A DNA stretch of 41,923 nt from Deltaproteobacteria bacterium (GTDB lineage: Bacteria; Desulfobacterota; Syntrophobacteria; Syntrophobacterales; Syntrophobacteraceae): assembly GCA_021813685.1 (NCBI GenBank), contig JAKAJS010000236.1, positions 1-41,923 of the forward strand. The letters are read 5' to 3'. This document shows, one piece after another, positions 39,952 to 41,923 of the stretch. How positions within the stretch are numbered: the first letter of the stretch is position 1; each line of letters starts with the position of its first letter. Below the pieces are notes generated by a model. That model worked only from the letters and a program-made list of their open reading frames with translations. It did not search any database and was not told the DNA's origin. A program made the translations under genes and the position numbers.

Positions 39952-41923
39952 ATGGCTGAGATAGACGTTTACGAAAATCCAGGTTCCCAGGGTTCGGCAG
40001 CGACCGAAGGGACCCATTTTTTCAATCTCGCCGCGTTCCGCGAGCGCATGGAAAAAAGCCTTGGCCCGCCGGCGGAGGAGAATGCTCTTTTTTACAAGGC
40101 CCTCGATTTTGCCTCGGAGCTTCACGAGGGGCAACGCAGAAAATCGGGGGCACCCTACATCAGCCACCCGTGTGCGGTCGCCGAAATCATGATCCGGGAG
40201 ATGCGCTTCAGGGACCCGGTGCTACTTTCCGCGGCCCTGTTGCACGACGTGGTCGAAGACGTCCCCTGGATCTCGCTCGAAGATATCGAAACGCGCTTCG
40301 GGGTCGGGGTCGCCGAACTGGTGGACGGGTGCACGAAACTCGACAGATTTCACCTGGACAGGGCTGCGCTCAAGGATCTTACGCACAGCAAGATATTCAT
40401 CAGCGCAAGCCGCAGGCTGGGGGTGCTCATAGTCAAGCTGGCCGACCGGCTGCACAACCTGAGAACCCTCCACTATCTGCCCCTGACCAAGCGGCAGCGG
40501 ATCGCGCAGGAGACGATCGACGTCTACGCCCCGATAGCGGCCCGCCTCAACCTCTACCCGTTCAAACGGGAACTCTACCACCACGCGCTCACCTATCTCT
40601 ATCCCAAAAAAAGCAAAAAGATCCTGCACCTGATGCAGGAGCTGCGCAATTCCCCGGCTGTGGCCAGCCTCGAGGCTTCCCTTTCGAAAATTCTTTCCGA
40701 CTGTTCCATTCCGGCAGATATCCGCACGCGTGCCAAGGGACTGGGCAGCTACTACAATCCCTTGAAACGAAGCCTCGATCCGAACTATCCGGAAAATTTC
40801 ATCGACTTTGCGCTTCTCCTGCACACCGAGGAGATCTCCGATTGCTACAAGGTGCTCGGCCTGGTGAACAACAACCTCGCCTCCATCCCGAAGAGCCTGC
40901 GCGATTTTATCGCCAACCCCAAGGCCAACGGATACCGCAGTCTGCACACCAGGGTCCATTTGAGCGGGAACAATTATCTGATCAAGATCCGGAACCTCGA
41001 GATGGAGAATTGGGCCAGCGGAGGGATTCTACGGGCCTGGGAATCGCAGGAGGGGATTTCCAACGAACACTGGCAGGAGATAAGCGAACTGCTCCGAGAC
41101 ATCGGTGAATACGGAGGCGCCGCAGCCCATCGAAAGGATCTGATTCGGCTCTCGGAATCCGAAGAAATCTATACCTACAGCCCGGCGGGAGATATCTATT
41201 ACCTTCCCAAGGCAAGCATCGTGCTCGACTTTGCCTATCGCATCCATTCCGAGATCGGCGACAGGTGCGAGGGCGCCCTGGTAAACGGCGCCTGGACACC
41301 CATCACCGGGCGGTTAAAAGATGGCGACACGGTTGAAATCCTGACCTCTTCGGAACAGATGGATGTAGATACCGAACTGGAAGCGCTCTGTAGAACCCCC
41401 AAGGCGCGAACGGCCATCAACAGGCGGTTGCATCAGAAACGGCTGCTGTTCGCCCGGCAGGCGGGCATGGACATTCTGCTCCAGGAGATAGTGCGCCACA
41501 AGCTCTCGGCCGCCGTCCTGGAGGGAGAAAACATGCGGCTGATCCTCGAGGTGTTAAACGTAAAGGATCTCCAGGAACTGTATCTGCAGATCGGCCAGGA
41601 CCTGGTCTCACCGCAGGTCGTTCTCTATTACCTCGAGGGACACAGGCCCGATGAGGCCAAAAAACAGGAAGAGGTCGTAGAGGAGTCTCGAAACACTCTC
41701 TCCGTCTCGGGCCTGGATAAGGCGGTTTTTAAATTTGCACGCTGCTGCAATCCCTTGCCCGGTCAGGACCATGTTCTGGCGACCCTTAGTGAAAGAGGGG
41801 TCACTTTCCATCACCGCGACTGCCGAGACCTGCATGAGAGGCATTCAATTCTGATGCAGCAGATGCTCAGGGTTCACTGGGATGTCGCCGCTTCGTGGCG
41901 CCACCCTCTCGTGTTCCATATCC
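39952..41923 (+). CDS. RelA/SpoT homologue with degenerate synthetase domain (3' end outside window)
   Basis: 657 codons visible, frame open at the edge. The (p)ppGpp hydrolase HD domain is intact: H72 in YISHP, H98-D99 and E102-D103 in HDVVEDV, D165 and N169 in ADRLHN. The synthetase fold follows: RAKGLGSYY, D285, PKANGYRSLHTRV. But the catalytic Glu of EIQIRT is L343 (YLIKIRN), the Arg of the DxxAxR motif is L290, and the AExGxAAHW part reads WASGGILRAW. A TGS domain (VLDFAYRIHSEIGDRCEGA) and a Cys-bearing RIS/zinc-finger domain (ARCCNPLPGQDHV...HRDC) follow. Likely a monofunctional hydrolase. ATG at 39952 after GGGTGAG. Confidence 0.92.
   Translation, partial: MAEIDVYENPGSQGSAATEGTHFFNLAAFRERMEKSLGPPAEENALFYKALDFASELHEGQRRKSGAPYISHPCAVAEIMIREMRFRDPVLLSAALLHDVVEDVPWISLEDIETRFGVGVAELVDGCTKLDRFHLDRAALKDLTHSKIFISASRRLGVLIVKLADRLHNLRTLHYLPLTKRQRIAQETIDVYAPIAARLNLYPFKRELYHHALTYLYPKKSKKILHLMQELRNSPAVASLEASLSKILSDCSIPADIRTRAKGLGSYYNPLKRSLDPNYPENFIDFALLLHTEEISDCYKVLGLVNNNLASIPKSLRDFIANPKANGYRSLHTRVHLSGNNYLIKIRNLEMENWASGGILRAWESQEGISNEHWQEISELLRDIGEYGGAAAHRKDLIRLSESEEIYTYSPAGDIYYLPKASIVLDFAYRIHSEIGDRCEGALVNGAWTPITGRLKDGDTVEILTSSEQMDVDTELEALCRTPKARTAINRRLHQKRLLFARQAGMDILLQEIVRHKLSAAVLEGENMRLILEVLNVKDLQELYLQIGQDLVSPQVVLYYLEGHRPDEAKKQEEVVEESRNTLSVSGLDKAVFKFARCCNPLPGQDHVLATLSERGVTFHHRDCRDLHERHSILMQQMLRVHWDVAASWRHPLVFHI

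Noticed and set aside
40170..41108. Plus-strand frame of 312 codons
   Set aside because: Out-of-frame shadow of the RelA/SpoT homologue, which stays open from 39952 to the edge.

Overview
The window is chromosomal DNA from a Gram-negative bacterium. The gene content and order fit a Desulfobacterota (former Deltaproteobacteria) lineage, perhaps near Syntrophobacter. Pointers are the arg cluster followed by a small fibronectin-type lipoprotein, a MucR-type zinc-finger regulator, LptF/LptG, a RACo-like ASKHA protein, a PurS-PurL fusion and a multi-PAS hybrid kinase. The genus is inference; no rRNA gene is present to settle it. The sequence is G+C rich and nearly all coding, with short interspersed repeats in most of the gaps.

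Layout. 1-7.25 kb (minus strand): arginine biosynthesis argB-argD-argF-argG-argH and then a lipoprotein cut by the window edge. The cluster is split between argF and argG by a cassette carrying a GxxExxY-family gene flanked by two tandem-repeat arrays in opposite orientation. 7.36-11.3 kb (minus): late cobalamin genes cobB/cbiA, cobQ/cbiP and cbiB. 11.4-14.9 kb (plus): a radical SAM protein, a MauE-like membrane protein overlapping a ferritin, and a YefM-YoeB toxin-antitoxin pair. 15-17.2 kb (minus): lptF-lptG. 17.4-18.2 kb (plus): fliS and a FliT-like gene behind a sigma-28-like promoter. 18.5-19.0 kb (minus): khpA and a small Cys-rich protein. 19.4-24.3 kb (plus): a RACo-like ASKHA protein without its ferredoxin domain, an FtsB/DivIC-like protein and a REC-PAS-PAS-PAS-HK-REC hybrid kinase. 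24.4-27.6 kb (minus): mucR, a gap holding the decayed end of a P-type ATPase, then ftsH. 27.8-35.4 kb (plus): tRNA-Val(GAC), thrS-infC-rpmI-rplT-pheS-pheT and a PilZ-like gene. 35.6-39.7 kb (plus): mntP, purSL, purE. 39.95 kb to the end: a RelA/SpoT homologue running off the edge.

How the genes work together. argB, D, F, G and H supply every step from N-acetylglutamate to arginine except the first acetylation, the ArgC reduction and deacetylation. The cob/cbi genes make cobyrinate a,c-diamide, cobyrate and cobinamide, and may relate to the B12-type radical SAM protein and the corrinoid activator nearby. The translation block is the classic IF3/L35/L20/PheST/ThrS locus.

Main points of interest: (1) three copies of a two-hairpin element placed 20-30 bp after the stop codons of ferritin, ftsH and purE; (2) the GxxExxY cassette inside the arg operon; (3) a RelA/SpoT homologue with an intact hydrolase but a synthetase lacking its catalytic Glu; (4) a likely CTG start for infC; (5) an interspersed repeat read in frame inside cobB; (6) a hairpin-U-tract and small ORF directly before argB; (7) a YefM-YoeB operator with the 12-bp spacing known from E. 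coli. No CRISPR array, prophage or insertion sequence was found, and I did not find a wholly new multi-gene system.
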